Shown: positions 8,697 to 16,992 of the stretch, piece by piece
Position numbering within the stretch: position 1 is the stretch's first letter
Layout: every line of letters begins with the position of its first letter
Origin: Halomarinibacterium sp034670265
GTDB taxonomy: Bacteria; Bacteroidota; Bacteroidia; Flavobacteriales; Flavobacteriaceae
Assembly: GCA_034670265.1 (NCBI GenBank)
Contig: JAXMNU010000003.1
Location: forward strand, 248,001 to 312,000
DNA length: 64,000 nucleotides
Direction: 5' to 3'
Notes under the pieces: generated by a model
The model's input: the letters and a program-made list of their open reading frames with translations, nothing else
Told to the model about the DNA's origin: nothing
Databases searched by the model: none
Translations under genes and position numbers: made by a program

Positions 8697-9599
8697 TTAA
8701 ACCCAATCTTTGGGTGATTTTAATACTTCAATTAATTTTTCTTCTTCGCTTCCTTTTTCGGGATGATGGTCATAGCGCCATTGTACGTGCGGCGGGAGAC
8801 TCATTAAAATGCTTTCAATTCTTCCGTTGGTTTTTAATCCGAACAACGTTCCTTTATCGTGAACCAAATTGAATTCAACATAACGACCTCGTCTAATCTC
8901 TTGCCAATCGCGGTGTTCTTTGGTGTATTCAATATCTTTTCTTCTTTCAACTATAGGAAGGTAGGCATCCAAAAAACTATCGCCAACACTAGTGACAAAG
9001 TTATACCAGTCTTGCATGATCATCTCTTCTGAAGCTTTTAAATAATCGAAAAATAATCCGCCAATACCACGAGCTTCATTACGATGCGCATTCCAAAAGT
9101 ACTCGTCGCATTTCTTTTTATAGTTCGGATAAAATTCTGGATTATGTGGGTCACACGAGTTTTTACAAACCTGATGAAAATGTTGCGCATCTTCTTCAAA
9201 AAGGTAATAGGGTGTTAAATCTTGACCGCCTCCAAACCAACTATCGACTATTTCTCCTTCTTTATTGTACATTTCAAAATAGCGCCAATTGGCGTGTACT
9301 GTAGGGACAAACGGATTTTTAGGATGAAGCACTAAGCTTAACCCGCAAGCAAAAAAATTGGCGTCTTTTACACCAAAATACTGCTGCATACTTTCTGGAA
9401 GTTCACCAAAAACCTCACTAATATTCACGCCGCCTTTTTCAAAAACAGCTCCGTTTTCTATAACACGAGTGCGTCCGCCACCGCCTTCAGGGCGCTTCCA
9501 ATGGTCCTCTATAAATTTTGCCTTGCCGTCAATTTCTTCGAGAGCGGAAGTAATGATATTCTGAAGGTTTCTAATGTATGTTACAAATTGCTCTTTCAT
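8697..9599 (-). CDS. hemF: Oxygen-dependent coproporphyrinogen III oxidase
   Basis: 300 residues. It converts coproporphyrinogen III to protoporphyrinogen IX using O2. Family signatures seen are SLVLHPKNPFVPTVHANWRYF, given here only as its parts LHPKNP and VHANWRYF, then FGGGQDLTPYY, and the N-terminal EGGGGRTRV. Its ATG overlaps the stop of the EI24 gene (ATGA), so the two are translationally coupled. The aerobic enzyme, with no hemN in the window, fits an oxygen-respiring marine organism. Confidence 0.97.
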   Translation of the reverse strand: MKEQFVTYIRNLQNIITSALEEIDGKAKFIEDHWKRPEGGGGRTRVIENGAVFEKGGVNISEVFGELPESMQQYFGVKDANFFACGLSLVLHPKNPFVPTVHANWRYFEMYNKEGEIVDSWFGGGQDLTPYYLFEEDAQHFHQVCKNSCDPHNPEFYPNYKKKCDEYFWNAHRNEARGIGGLFFDYLKASEEMIMQDWYNFVTSVGDSFLDAYLPIVERRKDIEYTKEHRDWQEIRRGRYVEFNLVHDKGTLFGLKTNGRIESILMSLPPHVQWRYDHHPEKGSEEEKLIEVLKSPKDWV

Positions 9600-10345
9600 T
9601 TTTGAAGTTCTTCAGAAGGGATTAAAATTTGTAAGGTTGCTGTACTTGCTGCAGTTACCGAAAGTGGAAGTACTAAAATTATTCCAATTACTGGAATTAG
9701 GAGCATTAACATAAACACGGTTCCAAGTCCCGCTGCCATTCCGCTGTGGGCTCTCACAAAGGCGTTACTTTTTGAATAGATTAAGTGTCGTTCTAAGGTA
9801 TAGTCCATATTTCCATAACCCGCATAGTATGCCTGTATCAAAAACAGTAAAGGCGTTGAAATTAATCCAATTACTGGGATAAAACCGATAAGAATAATGG
9901 GAATAGTGAAAAGTAGCTCCATGAATAAATTCCGAAGGTTCACACGAATTCCGCGCCATAGAAGAGGTAAAAACTGAGATTTTGGCTGCGTAATTTTGTT
10001 TCCCGTAAGATGTTCTTCAATTTTTTCTGAAACAGTGCCCATAAACGGAGCACTTAGTGCCATAATGATGTGCTTGTACAGGATTAGTCCCAAAGCAATT
10101 ATGGTAATTCCAGCAATAATATCGCTAATAGTTCTAAATGTTTCTGCGCCCCATTCCCAAACCCAAATCCTTGAAATAAATACCCCAATATTATCTGAAA
10201 AACCCCAAGCTAAAAAACCAATGGAAATTGCCGTTAAAACACTAATAATTATTGGAACAAAAAAGAATTTCCAAAGCCCTAATTTTCCAATTAGAGAAAA
10301 GGCTCCGCTGTATGCTTTTAATCCAATAAAAAAGTTTTTAAACAT
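9596..10345 (-). CDS. EI24/CysZ-like membrane protein in the heme operon
   Basis: 249 residues with about four to five hydrophobic segments and the EI24-type layout (FKNFFIGLKAYSG start, ISTPLLFLIQAYYAGYGNMDYTLER core). The YAGYGNMDYTLE region with a following His resembles CysZ-family proteins, some of which transport sulfate. Here it lies between DUF6973 (2-nt gap) and hemF (4-base overlap), so it is made with heme enzymes. A role in moving a tetrapyrrole or in membrane organisation is only inference. Confidence 0.8.
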   Translation of the reverse strand: MFKNFFIGLKAYSGAFSLIGKLGLWKFFFVPIIISVLTAISIGFLAWGFSDNIGVFISRIWVWEWGAETFRTISDIIAGITIIALGLILYKHIIMALSAPFMGTVSEKIEEHLTGNKITQPKSQFLPLLWRGIRVNLRNLFMELLFTIPIILIGFIPVIGLISTPLLFLIQAYYAGYGNMDYTLERHLIYSKSNAFVRAHSGMAAGLGTVFMLMLLIPVIGIILVLPLSVTAASTATLQILIPSEELQK

Positions 10346-10347
10346 TG

Positions 10348-10836
10348 TTATTCTGAAATATAAACTAGTTGATTTTTAAAATCTTCAATTTCTTCAATTT
10401 TGGTTATTTTTTGAGCTTTTTCTGCTGAAATTTGAAAAAATTGCTCAATTTCATTCATTTTTTGTTCAATATGCGTCAAAAAATGATTTCTTCCAAATGC
10501 ATTGTTATGAAAATCCATAGCCGTATCTAAAGGGGCATTTTTTGTTACTTTTTCGTAATAATTGACTACTTTTTCGGTCCAAATGACGCTTTTTTGTATG
10601 TTTTTGGTAAATTTTAGTGTTTTTTGACAAATTATAAAATTCCAATACGCATGCCGGAATGCATTTGCTTTTCCATTACGATTATGAGCGTTACCATATA
10701 ATTTTTGACTTGTCTTTAAAGCCATTTTTGTTGCATTAAGAATAGGAAAAATTAGAAGCGGTTTTTGAAGTAATAGAAATCCAAATTTTATGAGTTTCAC
10801 AAAACTGATTCGCTTTAATTTTCGCCATAAATTCAT
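10348..10836 (-). CDS. DUF6973-like protein in the heme operon
   Basis: 162 residues, basic, with a short hydrophobic stretch near 14-32. It shows conserved-looking His motifs, GKANAFRHAYWNF and MDFHNNAFGR, resembling proteins annotated as DUF6973 or phospholipase-like; the assignment is from memory. The paired His/Asn/Asp motifs could be catalytic or metal binding. Its ATG overlaps the hemE stop (ATGA) and it ends 2 nt before the EI24 start, so it is embedded in the heme operon. Function unknown. Confidence 0.75.
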   Translation of the reverse strand: MNLWRKLKRISFVKLIKFGFLLLQKPLLIFPILNATKMALKTSQKLYGNAHNRNGKANAFRHAYWNFIICQKTLKFTKNIQKSVIWTEKVVNYYEKVTKNAPLDTAMDFHNNAFGRNHFLTHIEQKMNEIEQFFQISAEKAQKITKIEEIEDFKNQLVYISE

Positions 10837-11861
10837 GATGCTTTGTATTCTTTAACAGCTTCAATAAAAGCACCTGCATTTTCCAATGGAATATTAGGTA
10901 AAATACCGTGCCCTAAATTTACGATATATCGATCTTTTCCAAATTCATCAATCATTTGCTTCACCATTTTCTTAATCTCATTCGGGGGACTGAATAATCT
11001 TGTAGGGTCAAAATTTCCTTGAAGAGTAATCTTCCCACCAGTTAAATAACGAGCATTTTTTGGGGAACATGTCCAGTCCACACCTAAAGCGGAAGCACCA
11101 CTTTTTGCCATAGTATCCAAAGCAAACCAACAACCCTTTCCGAATGCGATTACAGGGGTGATTTCTTTTAATTCATCAATGATTTGCTGAATATACTTCC
11201 AGCTAAACTCTTGATAATCGGTTGGCGAAAGCATCCCTCCCCAACTATCAAATATTTGAACAGCATTGACTCCCGCTTTCACTTTTTCTTTTAAATATAG
11301 AATAGTTGTATCTGTAATTTTCTGAAGCAATTCGTGAGCTAACAAGGGTTGTGTAAAACAAAATTCTTTAGCCTTGTCGAAATTTTTACTTCCTTGCCCT
11401 TGCACGCAGTAACATAAAATGGTCCACGGACTTCCAGCAAAACCAATCAATGGAACTTCGTCGTTGAGTTTTTCTTTGGTCATTTTAATGGCGTCCATGA
11501 CATAACCTAAGGTTTCATCAATATTCGGGACGATAACTTCTTTTAACTCTTTTTCACTGCGTATAGGAGTTGGAAGCCAAGGGCCTACGCCAGGTTTCAT
11601 CTCAACTTCAATATTCATTGCCTGTGGAATTACCAAAATATCACTGAACAATATAGCAGCGTCCATTCCATATCGTCGAATAGGCTGAACGGTGATTTCA
11701 CTGGCCAATTCTGGTGTTTGACATCGTGTGAAGAAATCGTATTTGGCTTTTATTTCTTGAAATTCTGGCAAATATCTTCCTGCCTGACGCATCATCCAAA
11801 CAGGGGGTCTGTCCACTGTTTCGCCTTTTAAGGCTCTCAAGAATAAATCGTTTTTAATCAT
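10833..11861 (-). CDS. hemE: Uroporphyrinogen decarboxylase
   Basis: 342 residues, full length. It decarboxylates uroporphyrinogen III to coproporphyrinogen III. Signatures: RPPVWMMRQAGRYLPEF near the N terminus and GFAGSPWTILCY in the middle; the closing VNLGHGILPNIP motif is also present. It follows hemD after a 91-nt gap that holds a REP-like inverted repeat, the only sizeable gap in the operon, and overlaps the downstream DUF6973 gene by 4 bases. Confidence 0.97.
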   Translation of the reverse strand: MIKNDLFLRALKGETVDRPPVWMMRQAGRYLPEFQEIKAKYDFFTRCQTPELASEITVQPIRRYGMDAAILFSDILVIPQAMNIEVEMKPGVGPWLPTPIRSEKELKEVIVPNIDETLGYVMDAIKMTKEKLNDEVPLIGFAGSPWTILCYCVQGQGSKNFDKAKEFCFTQPLLAHELLQKITDTTILYLKEKVKAGVNAVQIFDSWGGMLSPTDYQEFSWKYIQQIIDELKEITPVIAFGKGCWFALDTMAKSGASALGVDWTCSPKNARYLTGGKITLQGNFDPTRLFSPPNEIKKMVKQMIDEFGKDRYIVNLGHGILPNIPLENAGAFIEAVKEYKAS

Positions 11862-11870
11862 AATTTCTAT

Positions 11871-11946
11871 GTCTGTTCGAGCGCAGTCGAGAACTATTTT
11901 TATGTTGTAGTAAGTTGAAAGACCTCTCGACTGAGCTCGAGGTGAC
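11871..11946. repeat. REP-like palindromic element between hemD and hemE
   Basis: Arms GTCTGTTCGAGCGCAGTCGA (from 11871) and TCGACTGAGCTCGAGGTGAC (to 11946) are imperfect inverted repeats around a spacer of about 32 nt. The TCGAG..CAGTCGA core is familiar from dispersed palindromes in Flavobacteriaceae intergenic regions. A related element is at 40124-40178. Confidence 0.75.
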
Positions 11947-11952
11947 TTTTGT

Positions 11953-12597
11953 TTATTTTAATGTTTTAATAGCTTTTTCAATCACACTTTCCACCGTGGT
12001 TTCATCCGATATGTAAATGCTATTTTTTGAATGCAATTTGGCTTCGGAAGCAGTAGTGTTTCCAATGCAAAAAACGGGTGTATTATCTATGGAATTTTTT
12101 GTGATATAACTTTCAACGCCACTCGGACTAAAAAACAGGATTCCGTCCCATATTTGATCAAATATGACTGTATTTAGCTCAGTTTTGTATGTTTTTATCT
12201 CAAAAAGTGTGTTTTTTGAGTTGTTTATGGCTGAAGGAATTTCGTCTCTTCTACGATTTCCGCAAAAGAAGTAAAAGACCTCACTTTTATAGTTTTTTTG
12301 AATAAAATCACCCAATTCCGAACCATAATTGAACATTTTTATCACTTTTTCGCCATTTTCTTGCAAAATCTGCTTTGTTTTCTCACCAACGCAAAAAGTG
12401 TTCTTAATTTTCAAATTTTTTCCACAAATTGATTGAACTCCATTTTGACTTGTAAAAATTCCGTTTTTTATTACTGAAGGGGTTTCAAAATCAAAAAATT
12501 CGATAGAAATAGCATCGTAATCAATAACTTCAATTCCCGTATTTTTGAATAGTGCTTTTTGAGTTTCAGATAATATTTTAGTGGAAAGCACTTTCAT
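11953..12597 (-). CDS. hemD: Uroporphyrinogen-III synthase
   Basis: 214 residues, slightly short but within the range of this poorly conserved family. It cyclises hydroxymethylbilane with inversion of ring D. The two-lobed pattern is visible, with the C-terminal motif ILFFSPSGVESYI and FCIGNTTASEA. Assignment rests on these and on its place between hemC and hemE. Its ATG overlaps the hemC stop by one base (TAATG). Confidence 0.93.
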   Translation of the reverse strand: MKVLSTKILSETQKALFKNTGIEVIDYDAISIEFFDFETPSVIKNGIFTSQNGVQSICGKNLKIKNTFCVGEKTKQILQENGEKVIKMFNYGSELGDFIQKNYKSEVFYFFCGNRRRDEIPSAINNSKNTLFEIKTYKTELNTVIFDQIWDGILFFSPSGVESYITKNSIDNTPVFCIGNTTASEAKLHSKNSIYISDETTVESVIEKAIKTLK

Positions 12598-13511
12598 TAG
12601 TTCGACATCTCGTCTTTAATTTGCTTCATCAATTCAAGTCCACCACTATTCAAAATATATTCAGCACAGCTTTTTCCAAATCCTTCAACTTCATTTAGTA
12701 ATGTGGTTTTTTCAATCTCTATTTTATGTGCACCATCCAAGGAAAGTAATATTCCTTTAAATAATACTTTATCATTTACTACTTCAGCAAATGCCCCAAT
12801 AGGTGCTGTACAGCCTCCTTCTAAGGTCCGTAAAAACTCACGTTCTATTCCTGTACAAATTTGAGAGATTTTATCATTTAATTTCGATGTTGCCTCAATA
12901 GAAAAGGCATCATGATCATTTGCTACAACTACCATCGCACCCTGTGCTGGGGCAGGAATCATCCAATCTAACGATTCGTAATTTTCTGGTAATAAATCGA
13001 TACGTTCAAGTCCTGCTCTTGCAAATATGGCTCCCTGCCAATCGCTATCCGAGAGGCTTTTTAGCCTCGTGTTTACGTTACCCCGTAAACCCACCACCTT
13101 GTGGTGCGGATAGCGATTGAGCCATTGTGCTTTTCGCCTTAAACTTCCCGTTGCTATAGTACATTCTTCTTCGTAAGTAATTATATTTTTTATTACCAAT
13201 ACATCTTCCTGCGAAGCTCTTTCCAAAACAGCCGTTTGAACGATGCCTTTAGGCAATAGTGTCGGTACGTCCTTCATGCTATGCACAGCGATGTCCACTT
13301 GCCCTTGTATCATGGCAATATCCAATGTTTTGGTAAAGATTCCCGTGATGCCTAATTCGTATAGTGGTTTGTCTAAAACGATGTCTCCCGTTGAGGTAAT
13401 GGGAACTAATGTTGTTTGATAACCCAATTTCTCAAGACGTGATTTAACCACATTTGCTTGCCAGAGTGCCAAAGGACTGTTACGGGTTCCTATGCGGATT
13501 ACTTTACTCAA
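12597..13511 (-). CDS. hemC: Hydroxymethylbilane synthase (porphobilinogen deaminase)
   Basis: 304 residues, normal length. It polymerises four porphobilinogens. Signatures are IGTRNSPLALWQA at the N terminus, ATGSLRRKAQ, LRGNVNTRL, and the dipyrromethane-cofactor Cys in LEGGCTAPIGAFA. The segment coding for LNRYPHH through SDSDW forms a perfect 81-bp cloverleaf at DNA/RNA level (13039-13119), with unusual codons such as CGG and AGG for Arg, yet the protein there is normal and uninterrupted. It follows hemA by 6 nt. Confidence 0.97.
   Translation of the reverse strand: MSKVIRIGTRNSPLALWQANVVKSRLEKLGYQTTLVPITSTGDIVLDKPLYELGITGIFTKTLDIAMIQGQVDIAVHSMKDVPTLLPKGIVQTAVLERASQEDVLVIKNIITYEEECTIATGSLRRKAQWLNRYPHHKVVGLRGNVNTRLKSLSDSDWQGAIFARAGLERIDLLPENYESLDWMIPAPAQGAMVVVANDHDAFSIEATSKLNDKISQICTGIEREFLRTLEGGCTAPIGAFAEVVNDKVLFKGILLSLDGAHKIEIEKTTLLNEVEGFGKSCAEYILNSGGLELMKQIKDEMSN
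13039..13119 (-). other. Cloverleaf-forming inverted repeats inside hemC
   Basis: Perfect outer stem CAATCGCTATCCG (13039-13051) / CGGATAGCGATTG (13107-13119), 13 bp, encloses three adjacent perfect hairpins: GAGGCT-tttt-AGCCTC (13053-13068), GTTTACG-ttaccc-CGTAAAC (13071-13090) and CACCAC-ctt-GTGGTG (13092-13106). 64 of 81 bases pair. It is not a tRNA: it lies within coding sequence, the stems have the wrong lengths, and there is no T-loop. Confidence 0.9.
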
Positions 13512-13517
13512 AGGATG

Positions 13518-14780
13518 CTATTTTTCAAGTTCAAAAACTTGTTTAAGAATATCAATACTATTTTGGGAGGTGCCATTCGCATTTTTTAAATGACTAACGA
13601 CCTGCGTGGCAATTTTTTGAATGAGTCGGTCTGCTAAAATTTCGGCGTGATCTTCCTGAAATCCTTCAATTTTCTTTTTCTGATAATCAATCTCGCCAGC
13701 TTTTATTTCTGAAAGTTTTTCTTTTATCGCTTTTATAGTAGGTGCAAACTTTCTGTGAGATGCCCAGGTTGTAAATTCATTCTGCGCTTCTTCAATTATT
13801 TTTAAAGCTTTTGGAAGGTCCGCCTTTCTTTGTGAAAGTGTTTGGTCGGTCATCTTTGAAAGCTCATCCAAATGAACCAATGTTACCAACGGATTTTCAG
13901 TGACGTTTTCTGAAACATTTTTTGGGATGGAAAGATCCAAGATTAACAACGGTCTTTTCAGATACAAGAGTTCATTATTTATGGTAGGTTGTTGAGCTCC
14001 TGTTGCTACAATAAGTATATCAGACTGTGCAATTTCACTCTGAATATTCGCATAATCTTTTACCAACAAATTGAATTTTCCAGCTATTTCTTCGGCTTTT
14101 ATCTTTGTGCGATTTATAAGGGTAATGTGTTTATTTTGAGTGTGCTTTATTAAATTTTCGCAGGTATTTCTTCCAATTTTACCTAATCCAAATAGTAAAA
14201 TATTCTTGTCAGAAACATAAGGAACCCTAGCCATGATATATTGTACTGCTGCAAAGCTTACCGATGTTGCTCCAGAGGAAATCCCTGTTTCGTTTTTAAT
14301 ACGCTTACTTGCTTGAATCACCACATTAATAAGGCGCTCCATATAGGCATTAAGCATGCCTTGTTCTTTTGCAAAGCGAAAACTTTTTCTTAACTGACTA
14401 ATAATTTCGAAATCACCAAGTATTTGACTATCCAAGCCTGTACCCACTCTAAATAGATGGGAAACTGCATCTGCATTTTTATACGAATAACCAACTTTGG
14501 AAAACTCTTCGACCGTTCCTTGCGTGTGGTTACATAATAATGAGATTAGGTCATTTTCAGTATGCGCAAAGCCATACAACTCTGTGCGATTACAAGTAGA
14601 AATAACGCTTAAAGACTGAAAACCAGATTCTTTAGCCTTTTCCAACAAATTTTCTTGAGATGCTTCCGAAAGGCTAAAATGTCCACGAGTTTCAGCATCG
14701 GCCTTAAGATAGTTTAGACCAATTACGAAGAAATGCTTTTCCAAAGTAGTGTCGAAATGTTGTTTCAAGTTCTCCCTCAT
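13518..14780 (-). CDS. hemA: Glutamyl-tRNA reductase
   Basis: 420 residues. It reduces glutamyl-tRNA to glutamate-1-semialdehyde, the committed step of the C5 pathway. STCNRTELYG holds the catalytic Cys; GLGKIGRNTCENL is the NADPH-binding Rossmann loop; LGDFEIISQLR is the family motif with E-to-D and Q-to-E variation, since most members have LGExQI. First gene of the heme operon, divergent from the AraC gene. HemL, the next enzyme, is not in the window. Confidence 0.97.
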   Translation of the reverse strand: MRENLKQHFDTTLEKHFFVIGLNYLKADAETRGHFSLSEASQENLLEKAKESGFQSLSVISTCNRTELYGFAHTENDLISLLCNHTQGTVEEFSKVGYSYKNADAVSHLFRVGTGLDSQILGDFEIISQLRKSFRFAKEQGMLNAYMERLINVVIQASKRIKNETGISSGATSVSFAAVQYIMARVPYVSDKNILLFGLGKIGRNTCENLIKHTQNKHITLINRTKIKAEEIAGKFNLLVKDYANIQSEIAQSDILIVATGAQQPTINNELLYLKRPLLILDLSIPKNVSENVTENPLVTLVHLDELSKMTDQTLSQRKADLPKALKIIEEAQNEFTTWASHRKFAPTIKAIKEKLSEIKAGEIDYQKKKIEGFQEDHAEILADRLIQKIATQVVSHLKNANGTSQNSIDILKQVFELEK

Positions 14781-14793
14781 AACGTTGCAAGTG

Positions 14794-14801
14794 CAAATGT
14801 A
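14794..14801 (-). promoter_or_regulatory. hemA: -7 box of the heme operon promoter
   Basis: TACATTTG on the minus strand matches TAnnTTTG exactly and ends 13 nt before the hemA ATG, implying a very short leader. A TTTTT tract about 16 nt upstream may serve as the -33 region. Confidence 0.5.
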
Positions 14802-14896
14802 GTAGTATCAGTTAGTAAAAAGTAACGCTAAAAGTATATATAGTATCGTTATGGGTTATTTTGGGTTTTTCAATGACAATTATCAGTTTTTTGTAG

Positions 14897-14953
14897 TATT
14901 TTCGCTATATGTTCCACACTTTATTTGGAATAATTCTAAATAAAGCGAAAATA
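14897..14953 (+). promoter_or_regulatory. Nested dyads upstream of the AraC-family gene
   Basis: Inner dyad: CTTTATTTGGAAT (14919-14931), central A, ATTCTAAATAAAG (14933-14945), 27 bp with one mismatch. Outer arms TATTTTCGCT (14897-14906) and AGCGAAAATA (14944-14953) are perfectly complementary. The element ends 7 nt before the ATG at 14961: candidate operator or leader hairpin. Confidence 0.55.
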
Positions 14954-14960
14954 TTTTGAA

Positions 14961-15851
14961 ATGATTTCTGAAAAAAGTATCGCTCAAGGTTTGTATGAAG
15001 AAACACAAGTTGATCCTGGATTTTTTATTTTAAAATTTACAAATGATTCTTCTGAAAATCAATATTTTAAGCGAGAAGTAAATTCCAATTATATTCAGTT
15101 TCACTTTTGTGTGAAAGGGCAGGGAGCCTTTGTTTTTAATGAAGGGAATTACAATTTACCCATTCTTGAAGATCATTCACTTTTGTTATACAACCCAAAG
15201 CTAGATTTACCTATTGAATTATCATTACAGCCTAAAAGTTGGCTGATTTCTATATTGCTTCCTATCAAAAAACTTCATGAGTTATTTTCAAAAGAGGCGA
15301 ATTACATTTCTTTTTTAAGTGACGAAAATAAAGAGCGTAAATATTACAAAGACACTTTGTTTTCTCCTTCTATGGCGATTGTTTTAAATCAGTTGTTGCA
15401 ATTCAGTTTGCATCCTATGGTCAAGCCGCTGTATTTCAAAGCAAAATCCTACGAACTGTTGAGTTTGTATTTCAACACCCCTAAAAGTGTGGATGTTGAG
15501 CAATGCCCGTTTCTTGTTGATGAAACCAATGTTGCGAAGATTAAAAAAGCCAAAGAAATCATTATTGATAGAATGGCGGAACCACCCACGCTTCAGGAAT
15601 TAGCAAAAGAAATTGGGTTGTCGCTTAACAAATTGAAAGAAGGATTTAAACAAGTTTATGGCGAACCGGTTTTTAGTTTTTTATTCGATTATAAAATGGA
15701 AGTTGCGCGGCAACTATTGGTTTCGGGCTCCTATAATGTAAATGAAGTAGGACTAAAAGTGGGGTATAGTACATCGAGTCATTTTATTTCTGCATTTAAA
15801 AAGAAGTATGGCGTGACACCCAAAAAATTTGTGATGAGCCTTTCGTCATAA
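14961..15851 (+). CDS. AraC-family transcriptional regulator
   Basis: 296 residues. The N-terminal about 190 residues resemble the cupin-like sensor of PchR-type regulators (IQFHFCVKGQGAFVFNEG), with no sequence-evident ligand site. The C-terminal about 100 residues are a two-helix-turn-helix AraC domain (LQELAKEIGLSLNKLKEGF, then VGYSTSSHFISAFKKKYG). It lies between divergent hemA and downstream hemH, so control of heme synthesis or iron response is a reasonable inference. Strong nested dyads sit directly before its start and could mediate autoregulation. Confidence 0.92.
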   Translation: MISEKSIAQGLYEETQVDPGFFILKFTNDSSENQYFKREVNSNYIQFHFCVKGQGAFVFNEGNYNLPILEDHSLLLYNPKLDLPIELSLQPKSWLISILLPIKKLHELFSKEANYISFLSDENKERKYYKDTLFSPSMAIVLNQLLQFSLHPMVKPLYFKAKSYELLSLYFNTPKSVDVEQCPFLVDETNVAKIKKAKEIIIDRMAEPPTLQELAKEIGLSLNKLKEGFKQVYGEPVFSFLFDYKMEVARQLLVSGSYNVNEVGLKVGYSTSSHFISAFKKKYGVTPKKFVMSLSS

Positions 15852-15915
15852 AATTAATTTCTTCGTTAATAGGTAAGTTTGATACTTTTTTAAGAAAGTT
15901 TAAAGTATTGCTTTT

Positions 15916-15923
15916 TACTTTTG
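15916..15923 (+). promoter_or_regulatory. hemH: -7 box of hemH
   Basis: TACTTTTG matches TAnnTTTG and lies 19 nt before the hemH ATG at 15943, suggesting hemH has a promoter separate from the AraC gene. Confidence 0.45.
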
Positions 15924-15942
15924 TTCAGTATAAAATATAAAG

Positions 15943-16992
15943 ATGAAAAAAGGAGTTCTCCTTGTAAATTTAGGTTCCCCAGATAGTACAGATCCAAAAG
16001 ATGTAAAAAAATACCTCGATGAGTTTTTAATGGACCCTCGAGTGATTGATGTTCCCCGATGGGCTAGAATCCTTTTAGTTCGTGGAATCATCTTAAATAC
16101 ACGTCCAAAGAAATCGGCAGAAGCCTACCAAAAAATTTGGTGGGAAGAAGGATCTCCTTTGATTGTAATTTCTGAAAGACTTCAGAAAAAAATACAGCAA
16201 AAATCCAATATTCCCGTTGCACTAGCTATGCGTTACGGTAGCATGACGCTGAAAAAGGGACTACAGGAATTAGTCGATAAAGGGGTCAATCAAGTTTTGG
16301 TGATGCCTTTGTATCCTCAGTTTGCGATGGCAACTTCTGAAACGATTAATGTGAAAGTTGAGGAGCTTCAGAAAGAATTTTTTCCGAATCTTGAAATTGA
16401 TTCTTTTCCAGCATTTTATAATCGTGAAGATTATATCGATGTACTTTCAAAAAGTATTGCTGAAGGACTTAAAGGACTTAAAGGGAAAAACTACGAGCAC
16501 CTACTTTTCAGTTATCATGGTGTTCCCGAAAGACACATCCGCAAAAGCGATATTACCAGTAGCCACTGTAAAATTGACGGAAAATGTTGTGTAACACCTT
16601 CTGAAGCGCATACATTTTGTTATCGTCATCAGTGTTTAAAAACGACAAGTTTGGTGGCTAAGAAACTGAATTTACAAGCGGGTACCTACTCTTCTTCATT
16701 TCAATCTAGATTAGGGTTCGACCCTTGGTTACAGCCATATACTGATAGAACCATTGAACGTTTTGGCAAAAAGGGAATAAAAAATATGGCGATTGTAACC
16801 CCTGCTTTTGTGAGTGATTGTCTTGAAACCTTAGAAGAAATTGCCATGGAAGGGGAAGAGATTTTTCACGAAGTGGGAGGGAAAGAATTTACAACGATTC
16901 CCTGCTTAAACGATAGAGATGATTTTGCACAATTGCTTGCCAATTGGATTGAAGAATGGCAACTTACCGATGTTAAAACGGCCATCGCTTAA
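15943..16992 (+). CDS. hemH: Ferrochelatase
   Basis: 349 residues. It inserts Fe2+ into protoporphyrin IX. Signatures: LLVNLGSPD at the N terminus, FSYHGVPERH with the metal-site His, and SFQSRLGFDPWLQPYTD near the centre. An internal Cys-rich stretch (SHCKIDGKCC, then FCYRHQC) could hold a cluster or metal, but this is unproven. The stop overlaps the MATE gene start by one base (TAATG). Confidence 0.96.
   Translation: MKKGVLLVNLGSPDSTDPKDVKKYLDEFLMDPRVIDVPRWARILLVRGIILNTRPKKSAEAYQKIWWEEGSPLIVISERLQKKIQQKSNIPVALAMRYGSMTLKKGLQELVDKGVNQVLVMPLYPQFAMATSETINVKVEELQKEFFPNLEIDSFPAFYNREDYIDVLSKSIAEGLKGLKGKNYEHLLFSYHGVPERHIRKSDITSSHCKIDGKCCVTPSEAHTFCYRHQCLKTTSLVAKKLNLQAGTYSSSFQSRLGFDPWLQPYTDRTIERFGKKGIKNMAIVTPAFVSDCLETLEEIAMEGEEIFHEVGGKEFTTIPCLNDRDDFAQLLANWIEEWQLTDVKTAIA

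Noticed and set aside
9596..10345. Naming the EI24-like gene cysZ
   Set aside because: No sulfate assimilation gene is nearby and the gene is in a heme operon; similarity supports only the broad family.
13039..13119. A tRNA gene inside hemC (cloverleaf shape)
   Set aside because: It lies in the conserved hemC reading frame; the arms are 13, 6, 7 and 6 bp, and there is no T-loop consensus or acceptor end.
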